Below, piece by piece: positions 16,508 to 23,252 of a stretch of DNA of 23,252 nucleotides. Origin of the DNA: Rhodobacteraceae bacterium UBA1957 (lineage in GTDB: Bacteria; Pseudomonadota; Alphaproteobacteria; Rhodobacterales; Rhodobacteraceae); NCBI GenBank assembly GCA_002336405.1, contig DDEJ01000146.1, positions 13,067 to 36,318 on the forward strand, in the 5' to 3' direction. The translations under genes and the position numbers were made by a program. Under the pieces are notes generated by a model. It was not told the DNA's origin and did not search any database. It saw nothing but the letters and a program-made list of their open reading frames with translations. Each line of letters begins with the position of its first letter. Within the stretch, counting starts at the first letter, position 1.

Positions 16508-19054
16508 CTACAGCTTTGAGCCCAATCGATCGGCAAGCGCTATCTGAGCCGCTGCCAAACGCGCCACCGGCACCCGAAATGGCGAACAAGACACATAGTC
16601 AAAACCGGCTTTACGACAAAAATCAATCGCTTCGGGGCTGCCACCGTGTTCGCCACAAATCGACAAAACCACGTCGGGCCGCGCGTTGCGACCGCGTGTT
16701 GCACCGATCTGTAACAACTCTCCAACGCCCTCGATATCAAGGGTGTGAAACGGATCTTCTGGATAGACACCCAATTTCACATAGCTCGACATAAAACGCC
16801 CAGCATCATCGCGTGACAAACCGTAAGTCATCTGAGTTAAGTCATTGGTTCCAAAACTTAAAAAAGAAGAGTGAACGGCAATTTCGTCAGCGCGCAAAGC
16901 CGCGCGTGGTGTCTCTACCATCACGCCAAGACGATAGGTAAAATCAACGCCTTTGTCATTTCTGACTGCCGCTGCAACCGCGTCAATTTGGGTTTTAACC
17001 AATTCCACTTCCCGCCGTGCCGACACCAGCGGGATCATAATTTCCGGCACCACCGGGGTCTCCCCCTCGCTGGCCTCGATCGTGGCTTCAAAGATTGCAC
17101 GGGCCTGCATTTCATAAATTTCCGGGACCGTAATTCCCAGGCGAACGCCCCGCATTCCCAACATTGGATTATATTCACTCAGCGCCTCAACCCTACGGGT
17201 GACATCAGACAACGGCAAGCCGAGCGCTTCGGCCAGATCACGCACACCCGCCCGACTCGCGGGTAAAAACTCGTGTAGTGGCGGATCAAAAAGGCGGATA
17301 CAAACCGGCTTATCTTGCATGATCCGAAACAATTCGATGAAGTCGGAGCGCTGCATCGGCAACAGTAATTCTAGCGCCGAACGACGGTCTTCTGGACTAT
17401 CGGCGAAAATCATTTCGCGCATAACCGTCAGACGATTCTGTTCGATAAACATATGCTCGGTCCGGCATAAACCGATCCCCTGAGCCTTAAAATGCTTCGC
17501 AGTTCTGGCATCTGCAGGGGTATCGGCATTCGCCCGAACATCAATGTCTCTCACCGCATCAGCCCAGTTCAAAAGTGTCTGAAAAGCATCATCCAGTGCC
17601 GCCTCCATCATCTCAGGAGCACCCGCCAGAACAGCCCCGTTCGAACCGTCAACCGTGATGATATCACCGGGCTTAAACACCCGCCCATCAGGTGCCGTCA
17701 GCAGGTTTAGTCGGGTTTGAAACCGGAAACTGTTCGCCCCCACGACACAAGGCAGCCCCAAACCGCGTGCAATCACCGCCGCGTGGCTGCTCATGCCGCC
17801 GCGCTCTGTCAAAACTGCACTTGCGGCATGCATACCGCGGATGTCCTCGGGGCTGGTTTCGCGCCGCACCAGAACGCATGCCTCATTGCGCGCAGCACTC
17901 GCCTGCGCTTCGGCTGCAGTAAACACAATCCGCCCTGTCGCAGCACCGGGACTTGCCGCAATACCAACACCAAGCTGATCACGTTCTGCATTAGGGGCAA
18001 TTTGGCGATGCAGCAATTCATTCAGTGCCCGCGGGTCGATGCGCATCAGCGCCTCTTCACGTGGAATTATTTTGTCCGTCGCCAAGGCAACAGCGATTCT
18101 GACCGCCGCCCGCGACGAGCGCTGCACCCGAACCCCATCCAATATCCGTAATTTTCCATCTTGCAGCATGAACTCAATCTGCATTTCTTCGCGCAGCCGG
18201 CTGCGCATAAGCACTGAGTGTCGTTTCAAGGCCTCAAACGCCTCTGGCGCCAAATCCTCCAGTGACGGCCCCCGAGGGTCGCGCTCCAGATACAGCGTTT
18301 CTTCGCCCTGCAGAGCCTCACGGCCTTGGCTTTGATTGAAATAGCGCCCCGTGACCTTCGGCAGTCCAGTCACCGAACTGACCATTTGGAACACCCCCGA
18401 GCCCGATGCACCTTGCCCCAAGCTGAGCGCCATCTTTTGCACCACAAGCCCTAGTTTTGCATCAGCGGGCGCACCTTTCGCCTGTCGCAAAAGCCGCGCG
18501 GTTACGCCTTCCCAAGCCCGGGCCATCGACCGCAGCACTTCGGCAAGCTGTACCGCTGGATCTTGTGGAAACTCCTCTTCTGTCTCAGCTTCATACGCCT
18601 GTAACGCCTGCGCCAGCTCTTGCGGCCCAAAACCTGCGCTGGTATCGAACATGTCGGGATCGAGCCGAGCCACGTGCACCGCGTAGCTTTGCACGAACCG
18701 TGTATACAGTCCCGCAGCCGCCTCGGGCCCCAATTGAGAGCGCAGGGCCTGATAGCGGTTGTCGTTCATGCCTATGTTTAAAATTGCACCCGGCCCCCCC
18801 CAGTCGGGGTCTTCTGACGAGGGCCGAACGCACAACAGATCACCCCCCTCAAATGCATCAAGTATCGTCTGAATATCTGGCATGTTCCCCGCCACAATCG
18901 CCTGCACCGCGTCAAACGACAGTGCCACGGTGCACGGCACGGGTAAATCAAGCCTGATCAGACGCTGAAGGCATTTCGCCCGGCCGCCATGGGTGGGTGC
19001 CGACAGCGGCGCGGTAGCGGTAATAAGCGTGATATCAGGGTCATCTTGCTGCAC
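16508..19054 (-). CDS. divergent pyruvate, phosphate dikinase-family protein
   Basis: PPDK interconverts pyruvate, ATP and phosphate with PEP, AMP and pyrophosphate via a swinging phosphohistidine domain. The 848-residue product keeps the central domain with phosphohistidine His424 (LTERGGMSSHAAVIARGLG), and the C-terminal TIM barrel with GIGLCRTEHMF, SFGTNDLTQMTYGLSRDD and the CGEHGG cysteine motif. The N-terminal nucleotide half looks altered: the usual VRSGARxSMPGMMDT loop is read as VRPSSEDPDWGGPGAI (76-91), the FTR segment is FQMVSS (222-227), and the usual metal/ATP segment LQTRNGK is LDGVRVQ (305-311). It may be a paralogue with changed nucleotide use. It is about 30 residues shorter before the histidine than clostridial PPDK. 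The start is GTG with AAGGA 7 bases upstream. It lies 101 bases after glyS. Confidence 0.85.
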   Translation of the reverse strand: MQQDDPDITLITATAPLSAPTHGGRAKCLQRLIRLDLPVPCTVALSFDAVQAIVAGNMPDIQTILDAFEGGDLLCVRPSSEDPDWGGPGAILNIGMNDNRYQALRSQLGPEAAAGLYTRFVQSYAVHVARLDPDMFDTSAGFGPQELAQALQAYEAETEEEFPQDPAVQLAEVLRSMARAWEGVTARLLRQAKGAPADAKLGLVVQKMALSLGQGASGSGVFQMVSSVTGLPKVTGRYFNQSQGREALQGEETLYLERDPRGPSLEDLAPEAFEALKRHSVLMRSRLREEMQIEFMLQDGKLRILDGVRVQRSSRAAVRIAVALATDKIIPREEALMRIDPRALNELLHRQIAPNAERDQLGVGIAASPGAATGRIVFTAAEAQASAARNEACVLVRRETSPEDIRGMHAASAVLTERGGMSSHAAVIARGLGLPCVVGANSFRFQTRLNLLTAPDGRVFKPGDIITVDGSNGAVLAGAPEMMEAALDDAFQTLLNWADAVRDIDVRANADTPADARTAKHFKAQGIGLCRTEHMFIEQNRLTVMREMIFADSPEDRRSALELLLPMQRSDFIELFRIMQDKPVCIRLFDPPLHEFLPASRAGVRDLAEALGLPLSDVTRRVEALSEYNPMLGMRGVRLGITVPEIYEMQARAIFEATIEASEGETPVVPEIMIPLVSARREVELVKTQIDAVAAAVRNDKGVDFTYRLGVMVETPRAALRADEIAVHSSFLSFGTNDLTQMTYGLSRDDAGRFMSSYVKLGVYPEDPFHTLDIEGVGELLQIGATRGRNARPDVVLSICGEHGGSPEAIDFCRKAGFDYVSCSPFRVPVARLAAAQIALADRLGSKL

Positions 19055-19145
19055 TGCCGCATCCTTTTGTTACCGGTGCAGCATACCCGTGACAGGCGCT
19101 CAAGCAAGCAAAAGCGTACAGCTTTACGGCCACAGGGTTTTCGAA

Positions 19146-19160
19146 GCTAGGTATCCTAGC
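19146..19160 (-). terminator. small palindrome at the glyS 3' end
   Basis: GCTAGG (19146-19151) and CCTAGC (19155-19160) pair around TAT, spanning the glyS stop codon. The 6-bp stem has no proper T-tract on the minus strand, so it is at best a weak pausing or processing site between glyS and the PPDK-like gene. Confidence 0.2.
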
Positions 19161-21216
19161 CCTCTACCTTGGTAAAATCAGCAACAGACAGGCAAATGCC
19201 CCGAATACGACTGAGCAAATTCAGGCGGTTACGACGAATAACCGCATTATTGTCATTGATCTGTACCGCTTCGAAAAAATCATCTAACGGCGTCCGCAAT
19301 CCAGCCATACCAGACAGAGCTGCGACGAAATCTTCCGCCAGAACCGCCGCCTCAATTGCCCCAGCCTCAGCGTCGAGGGCGGCAAATAACGCACGTTCGA
19401 CCTCTGCTTCGGCATATTTCACATCCGCGCCATAGGAATATTCCACCCCATCTTTGGCCTCAGCCTGATCAAGAATATTATTGGCCCGCTTGAACGCCTG
19501 TAGCAGGTTTTCACCGTCATCTGTCTTGACAAAATCCGACACCGCAGCCGCCCGCTTGGACAATAGCGTCAGGTCATCATTACCCGCCATCGCGATACAC
19601 GCGTCGATCACATCATGGCGGATGCCCTGATCGCGCAGATATACCTTGAGCCGGTCATGAAAAAAGCCCAGTAAATCGTCTGCATCCGCCCCATCATAAC
19701 CCTGAGCAAAAACTGCTTTTAGACCACAGCTCAGACGGTTTTCAAGCAACAGCCGGATCACCCCCAAAGCGGCCCGCCGCAGTGCAAACGGATCCTTCGA
19801 CCCGGTCGGCTTTTCGTCAATCGCCCAGAACCCGGTCAGCTTATCGAGCTTGTCGGCCAGCGCCACCGCCACCGCCACCGGCGCCGTCGGTACCTGATCG
19901 GAAGGACCCAGAGGCGCATAATGCACTTCACAGGCTTCTGCCACAGAAGCAGGCAAGCCCGCGGCCGTCGCATAGTAACGCCCCATTACCCCCTGTAATT
20001 CGGGAAATTCATACACCATTTCTGACGATAAATCGGCTTTTGCAACCCGCGCCGCCTGTCCGGCGAGGTCGACATCCGCCGCAGCCACCGGGGCCAAATA
20101 CCTCGCCAAAGTGACAATGCGGTCGATCCGCGCCTGTTCACTGCCCAGCTTGTTGTGGAAGGTCACGGTCGACAGCGCCTCGGTCCAAGCCGACAGCCCT
20201 TCACCCCGGGCAACCCTTAGATCATTTTCCCAAAAGAACTTGGCATCCGCCAAACGTGCAGACAGTACTTTTTGATTGCCGGCCAGAATAGTTTCACCCT
20301 GATCGGCGGTCTCGCGGTTCGCGACAGTGATAAAACGCTCGATTTTGCCGGTTTTCGGATTGCGAACGGAAAAGAACTTTTGATGCTCTTTCATCGAGGT
20401 CTTTAAAACCTCCCCCGGAAGATCCATAAATTCTGGATCAATGAGCCCCATCAATACCACGGGCCATTCCACCAGCCCGGCCACTTCGGTCAACAACCCC
20501 GGATCCTCGATCACCTCCAACCCCAGTGCAAAGGCTTGTATGGTCGCCTCGTTCCAGATCATGGCGCGGCGCTCTGCGGCATCCACCATCACATAGGCGC
20601 GCTTTAGCTGGCTTTGATAGGCGTCAAATCCGCTGACAGTGATCGGGTCAGGCGCCATAAAACGATGACCAAATGTCTGATCTGCAGCAACAATTCCCTC
20701 AATCTCAAACGGCACCACTTCAGCGCCGGCTTCATCGCTGAGCAGGCATAAAATTGATTGCAGCGGGCGCACCCAACGCAGCGTGCCCGCCCCCCAGCGC
20801 ATCGATTTTGGCCAGGGAAAGCCCCGGATCACCTGCCCCAGAACCTCGGAAACGATCGCCGGTGCGGGACGACCGGACTTTTCGATCAGCGCATAAAATA
20901 CAGCGCCTTTTTTTTCGTCGCGCTGCTCAAGCTGGTCGCGGCTGACACCGGCACCGCGCAGAAATCCCTCAATCGCTTTCTCAGGCGCATCGACCCGTGG
21001 GCCCTTGCGTTCTTCACGCAAGGTCGGGCTGGCAGAAAGCAGGCCCTGCACTGTCAAGGTCAGACGCCGCGGGGTGACAAAAGCCGCCGCCCCCTGATAG
21101 GTCAGTCCCGCCTCAACCAACCCGTCGGTCATACGTTTTTTAAAATCATCTGCCGCACGCGCCTGCATTCTTGCAGGAATTTCCTCGGAAAACAGTTCAA
21201 TCAAAAGATCAGGCAT
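19156..21216 (-). CDS. glyS: glycine-tRNA ligase beta subunit
   Basis: GlyS is the tRNA-binding subunit of the alpha2beta2 bacterial glycyl-tRNA synthetase. The 686-residue product starts MPDLLIELFSEEIPARMQ, the family signature, and includes RFMAPDPI, the KEHQKFFSVRNPKTG segment, the HD-like region AKADLSSEMVYEFPELQG-MGRYYA (about 405-430) and a C-terminal anticodon-binding helical domain ending in LSRIRGICLSVADFTKVEG. The length is normal for alphaproteobacteria. It starts two bases after the stop of a small membrane-protein gene (TGATTATG), so the two are coupled, and that gene overlaps glyQ. The three therefore form one operon with glyQ first. Confidence 0.96.
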   Translation of the reverse strand: MPDLLIELFSEEIPARMQARAADDFKKRMTDGLVEAGLTYQGAAAFVTPRRLTLTVQGLLSASPTLREERKGPRVDAPEKAIEGFLRGAGVSRDQLEQRDEKKGAVFYALIEKSGRPAPAIVSEVLGQVIRGFPWPKSMRWGAGTLRWVRPLQSILCLLSDEAGAEVVPFEIEGIVAADQTFGHRFMAPDPITVSGFDAYQSQLKRAYVMVDAAERRAMIWNEATIQAFALGLEVIEDPGLLTEVAGLVEWPVVLMGLIDPEFMDLPGEVLKTSMKEHQKFFSVRNPKTGKIERFITVANRETADQGETILAGNQKVLSARLADAKFFWENDLRVARGEGLSAWTEALSTVTFHNKLGSEQARIDRIVTLARYLAPVAAADVDLAGQAARVAKADLSSEMVYEFPELQGVMGRYYATAAGLPASVAEACEVHYAPLGPSDQVPTAPVAVAVALADKLDKLTGFWAIDEKPTGSKDPFALRRAALGVIRLLLENRLSCGLKAVFAQGYDGADADDLLGFFHDRLKVYLRDQGIRHDVIDACIAMAGNDDLTLLSKRAAAVSDFVKTDDGENLLQAFKRANNILDQAEAKDGVEYSYGADVKYAEAEVERALFAALDAEAGAIEAAVLAEDFVAALSGMAGLRTPLDDFFEAVQINDNNAVIRRNRLNLLSRIRGICLSVADFTKVEG

Positions 21217-21218
21217 AA

Positions 21219-21746
21219 TCAGTTACTTTCCGGAGGTTCAGGGCAATCAGAGGGCGCCGTTCGGCCCGCAAAAACGATTTTGCCGCACCGATTGATCCGA
21301 TGCCAGACATGACCCGTGCCATCTGGTTCGACCGCCACGATCCGGTCGATGCCGTACCGAATATTTTCAGTGCCCATAAAGGCCATCGCGTCACCACTTT
21401 CCAAAGCGGCGCCGATACGATCTGCATCAAAGCAGCTAAACCATCCCGGCGCGACCCGCGGTTCGGCTTTTTTAATCACGAGATAGCTTTGCGCCAGCGC
21501 CTCAAGCGATTGCGTGGTGGTAAAACAACCACGATAGCGTATCGGCGAGCTGTCAGAGTCAATCGCCTGAAAATCGCGATAGGTGATTGCCTCGGGCTGG
21601 CCGGACGCCTGCGCCGTGAGCATAACGTCTTCGCTGCCATGTACTGCAACTGTAGTGTAGTAGGCATAGACCTGCAGATAATAAATCGAGCCACCAGCGA
21701 TCAGAGCCGCAAGAATAATGCAGGCCGCAAGAATTTTCCCAGTCAC
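21219..21746 (-). CDS. DUF6446-like membrane-anchored protein between glyQ and glyS
   Basis: The 175-residue product has one N-terminal membrane segment (about 5-25, [20 protein letters not shown]) and then a soluble, probably periplasmic domain. That domain begins QVYAYYTTV, has two potential disulphide cysteines (in [11 protein letters not shown] and [10 protein letters not shown]) and a further pair near the C-terminus (NRCGK, SDCPEPP). I recognise it as the family that Rhodobacterales annotations call DUF6446; no function is known. The GTG start at 21746 is chosen because it overlaps the glyQ stop in a GTGA arrangement and starts directly before the membrane segment; a longer frame to 21791 runs inside glyQ. 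Its stop is two bases before glyS. Tight coupling suggests co-expression with glycyl-tRNA synthetase, but a role there is unproven. Confidence 0.8.
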   Translation of the reverse strand: MTGKILAACIILAALIAGGSIYYLQVYAYYTTVAVHGSEDVMLTAQASGQPEAITYRDFQAIDSDSSPIRYRGCFTTTQSLEALAQSYLVIKKAEPRVAPGWFSCFDADRIGAALESGDAMAFMGTENIRYGIDRIVAVEPDGTGHVWHRINRCGKIVFAGRTAPSDCPEPPESN

Positions 21747-22672
21747 AGCGCATGCCCTCCGGCTTCGGTCAACACAAAGGCATCGGCGCATTGTTTGGCC
21801 AAAGCCCGCACACGACCAATATAGGCCTGCCGCTCGGTGACCGAAATCACCCCACGGGCGTCAAGCAGATTGAACATATGGCTGGCCTTGATACATTGAT
21901 CATAGGCGGGATGCGCCATGATAATCCGCTTGCCAGTTTTCGGATCCACATGCGGTTGTTCGAGAATATTGTGGCATTCTTTTTCGGCATCCTCAAAATG
22001 GTGCAACAAGGTCTCAGTGTTAGCGACATCGAAATTCCAGCGCGCATATTCCTCTTCGGTTTGACGAAACACATCACCATACGACAGCGCAATTGCGGCA
22101 TCGGGATCGTTGAAGGGCATTTCCATAACGTGGTCTACACCCAATACATACATTGCCAGACGTTCCAGCCCATAGGTCAACTCACCCGAAACAGGGTGGC
22201 AGTCATGCCCGCCAACCTGTTGAAAATAAGTGAATTGCGATACTTCCATACCATCACACCAAACCTCCCAGCCAAGTCCCCATGCGCCAAGGGTCGGGCT
22301 TTCCCAATCATCCTCGACAAAGCGAATATCATGCAGGTTCATATCGATACCGATTGCGTCCAACGAGCCAAGATAAAGCGCTTGCAGGTTCGGCGGGCTG
22401 GGTTTGATCAGCACTTGATACTGATAATAGTGCTGCAGGCGGTTGGGATTTTCGCCATAGCGACCGTCGGTAGGGCGCCGAGATGGCTGCACATAAGCTG
22501 CCGCCCAAGCCCGTGCGCCAAGACTGCGCAACGTGGTGGCAGGATGGAACGTACCAGCCCCAACTTCCATATCGTAAGGCTGCATAATCGCGCAGCCCTG
22601 CGCTGCCCAATAAGATTGCAGCCGCAGGATGATGTCCTGAAAGCAGCTCGGTCTGTCCTGTCTCATGGTCAT
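21743..22672 (-). CDS. glyQ: glycine-tRNA ligase alpha subunit
   Basis: GlyQ is the catalytic class II aminoacyl-tRNA synthetase subunit that makes glycyl-adenylate. The 309-residue product matches the family along its whole length: [90 protein letters not shown] and [15 protein letters not shown], with motif 2 and motif 3 elements present. The ATG at 22672 has an AAGGGG ribosome binding site 7 bases upstream; a second ATG two codons in is possible. It is the first gene of glyQ - DUF6446 - glyS and probably the PPDK-like gene, with a promoter at 22700-22728. Confidence 0.97.
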   Translation of the reverse strand: MTMRQDRPSCFQDIILRLQSYWAAQGCAIMQPYDMEVGAGTFHPATTLRSLGARAWAAAYVQPSRRPTDGRYGENPNRLQHYYQYQVLIKPSPPNLQALYLGSLDAIGIDMNLHDIRFVEDDWESPTLGAWGLGWEVWCDGMEVSQFTYFQQVGGHDCHPVSGELTYGLERLAMYVLGVDHVMEMPFNDPDAAIALSYGDVFRQTEEEYARWNFDVANTETLLHHFEDAEKECHNILEQPHVDPKTGKRIIMAHPAYDQCIKASHMFNLLDARGVISVTERQAYIGRVRALAKQCADAFVLTEAGGHAL

Positions 22673-22699
22673 TATGACACCCCTTGAAATCGCCTGACC

Positions 22700-22728
22700 T
22701 ACCTATGCGGCACAGCCGCAAGGGTCAA
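22700..22728 (-). promoter_or_regulatory. candidate glyQ promoter with a palindrome in the spacer
   Basis: On the minus strand TTGACC (22728-22723) and TAGGTA (22705-22700) are 17 bases apart, the same spacing and the same TAGG-type -10 as the rnpB candidate in this window. The spacer holds a perfect palindrome TGCGGC-TGT-GCCGCA (22706-22720), a classic place for a repressor site. The start would be about 20 bases before the glyQ ATG. Confidence 0.45.
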
Positions 22729-22833
22729 TTGCCCGAGAGGCCATATTTTGACGTGCACCGCGCGAAACATCTGTTAAATACAGACCTAACGCAGAAAGTC
22801 TCGGCACCGAGGCGCAGGATACAAGGTCGTGGT

Positions 22834-23252
22834 ATGAAACTATTGATTTCGGCTCTTTGGATGGTCCTTGTGACCGCAGCGCAAACCCAGGCGCAAGACA
22901 ATGCTTGGTTGCAGATTGATGCCCAGCCCACCGAGGCCGAGGCAGAAGAGAGCGCGCAATATTATGAGAGTTTTCTACCCGATGTCGCGGGCTTTGCGCT
23001 CGCCTCCGGTTGGTACGTCATTGCCTTGGGTCCTTATTCCGAGATTACGGCCCAAAACCTTTTGCAGGTTTACCGCGATTCGGGGCAGGTGCCCGCCGAT
23101 AGTTTTACCAGCTATGCTCAGGATTACGCACAACAATTCTGGCCGCTGGGTGAGGACCTGCTCACCGCACCAGAAGAAATCACCATCACGCTATTGCCAG
23201 AGCCGATTGTGGTGCCGACACCAGAGCCTATTATCGTACCCACGCCAGAGCC
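22834..23252 (+). CDS. secreted SPOR-like protein with Pro-rich repeats, 5' part only
   Basis: The frame starts at ATG 22834 and is open to the window end (139 codons visible). Residues 1-20 (MKLLISALWMVLVTAAQTQA) are a signal peptide with a likely cleavage after Ala20. Residues about 24-105 (WLQIDAQPTEAEAEESAQYY, then a GWYVIALGPYSE core) look like a SPOR-type peptidoglycan-binding domain or a close relative, ending AQQFWP. From residue 122 a Pro-rich octapeptide, PEPIVVPT then PEPIIVPT, repeats to the edge. In Rhodobacterales such an N-terminus can precede a peptidoglycan-binding and trypsin-like protease part, but that is outside the window. It is divergent from glyQ; 161 bases separate them. 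Confidence 0.75.
   Translation, partial: MKLLISALWMVLVTAAQTQAQDNAWLQIDAQPTEAEAEESAQYYESFLPDVAGFALASGWYVIALGPYSEITAQNLLQVYRDSGQVPADSFTSYAQDYAQQFWPLGEDLLTAPEEITITLLPEPIVVPTPEPIIVPTPE
23197..23252 (+). repeat. 24-nt tandem repeat coding PEPI(V/I)VPT
   Basis: Two full 24-base units (23197-23220, 23221-23244) and the first 8 bases of a third encode a Pro-rich octapeptide linker. Third-position changes between units show the peptide is conserved more than the DNA. The array continues past the window. Confidence 0.7.

Noticed and set aside
21752..22687. 311-codon open frame on the plus strand opposite glyQ
   Set aside because: It is fully antisense to a highly conserved synthetase gene, its translation has no recognisable domain, and no ribosome binding site or gap supports it. 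Codon bias of glyQ explains it.

Overview
The window looks like a chromosomal housekeeping segment from an alphaproteobacterium, most likely Rhodobacterales (Roseobacter-like). This is inferred from a glyQ - small membrane protein - glyS - PPDK-like gene order, an FolP with an N-terminal extension, an FolB with a long C-terminal extension, a gatC-gatA operon beside a UPF0173 hydrolase, and the protein flavour overall. Base composition is moderate in genes and clearly AT-rich between the Lrp pair and ilvC. I see no IS element, prophage, tRNA, CRISPR array or other sign of a mobile region.

Layout, left to right. (1) 1-690: the 3' part of a UbiH-type hydroxylase on +, converging across a small 16-nt tandem repeat on a minus-strand operon of two Lrp/AsnC regulators and a class V aminotransferase (749-2871). 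(2) 2873-4077: an AT-rich divergent control region, then ilvC (ketol-acid reductoisomerase) and a hairpin. (3) 4247-5161: an EamA-family exporter, overlapping by 4 bp the end of a convergent minus operon gatC - gatA - lipoprotein - AmpD-like amidase (5158-8381). (4) 8382-8791: a roughly 410-base gap with nested inverted repeats, then a UPF0173 metal-dependent hydrolase on +. (5) 9515-11286: a translationally coupled alpha-methylacyl-CoA racemase-like gene and nitroreductase on the minus strand. (6) 11462-12271: rpmG (ribosomal protein L33) with a clear terminator and promoter, and the class A RNase P RNA gene with a well-placed promoter. (7) 12286-15634: folB - folP - glmM, linking folate and cell-wall precursor synthesis. 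(8) 15743-16369: a secreted SleB-type cell wall hydrolase. (9) 16508-22672: glyQ - DUF6446-like membrane protein - glyS - divergent PPDK-family protein. (10) 22834-23252: the 5' part of a secreted SPOR-like protein that enters a Pro-rich octapeptide repeat at the window edge.

Most genes serve core functions: ubiquinone, branched-chain amino acids, Gln-tRNA/Asn-tRNA amidation, folate, UDP-GlcNAc, glycyl-tRNA, tRNA processing and peptidoglycan turnover. I did not find a defence system, a secondary-metabolite cluster or another obvious new multi-gene system. The best leads are the PPDK-family protein, whose nucleotide-binding half appears degenerate while its phosphohistidine and PEP/pyruvate domains look intact; the membrane protein wedged by start/stop overlaps between the two glycyl-tRNA synthetase subunits; the unexplained C-terminal domain of FolB; and several intergenic palindromes that could be operators or structured RNA.
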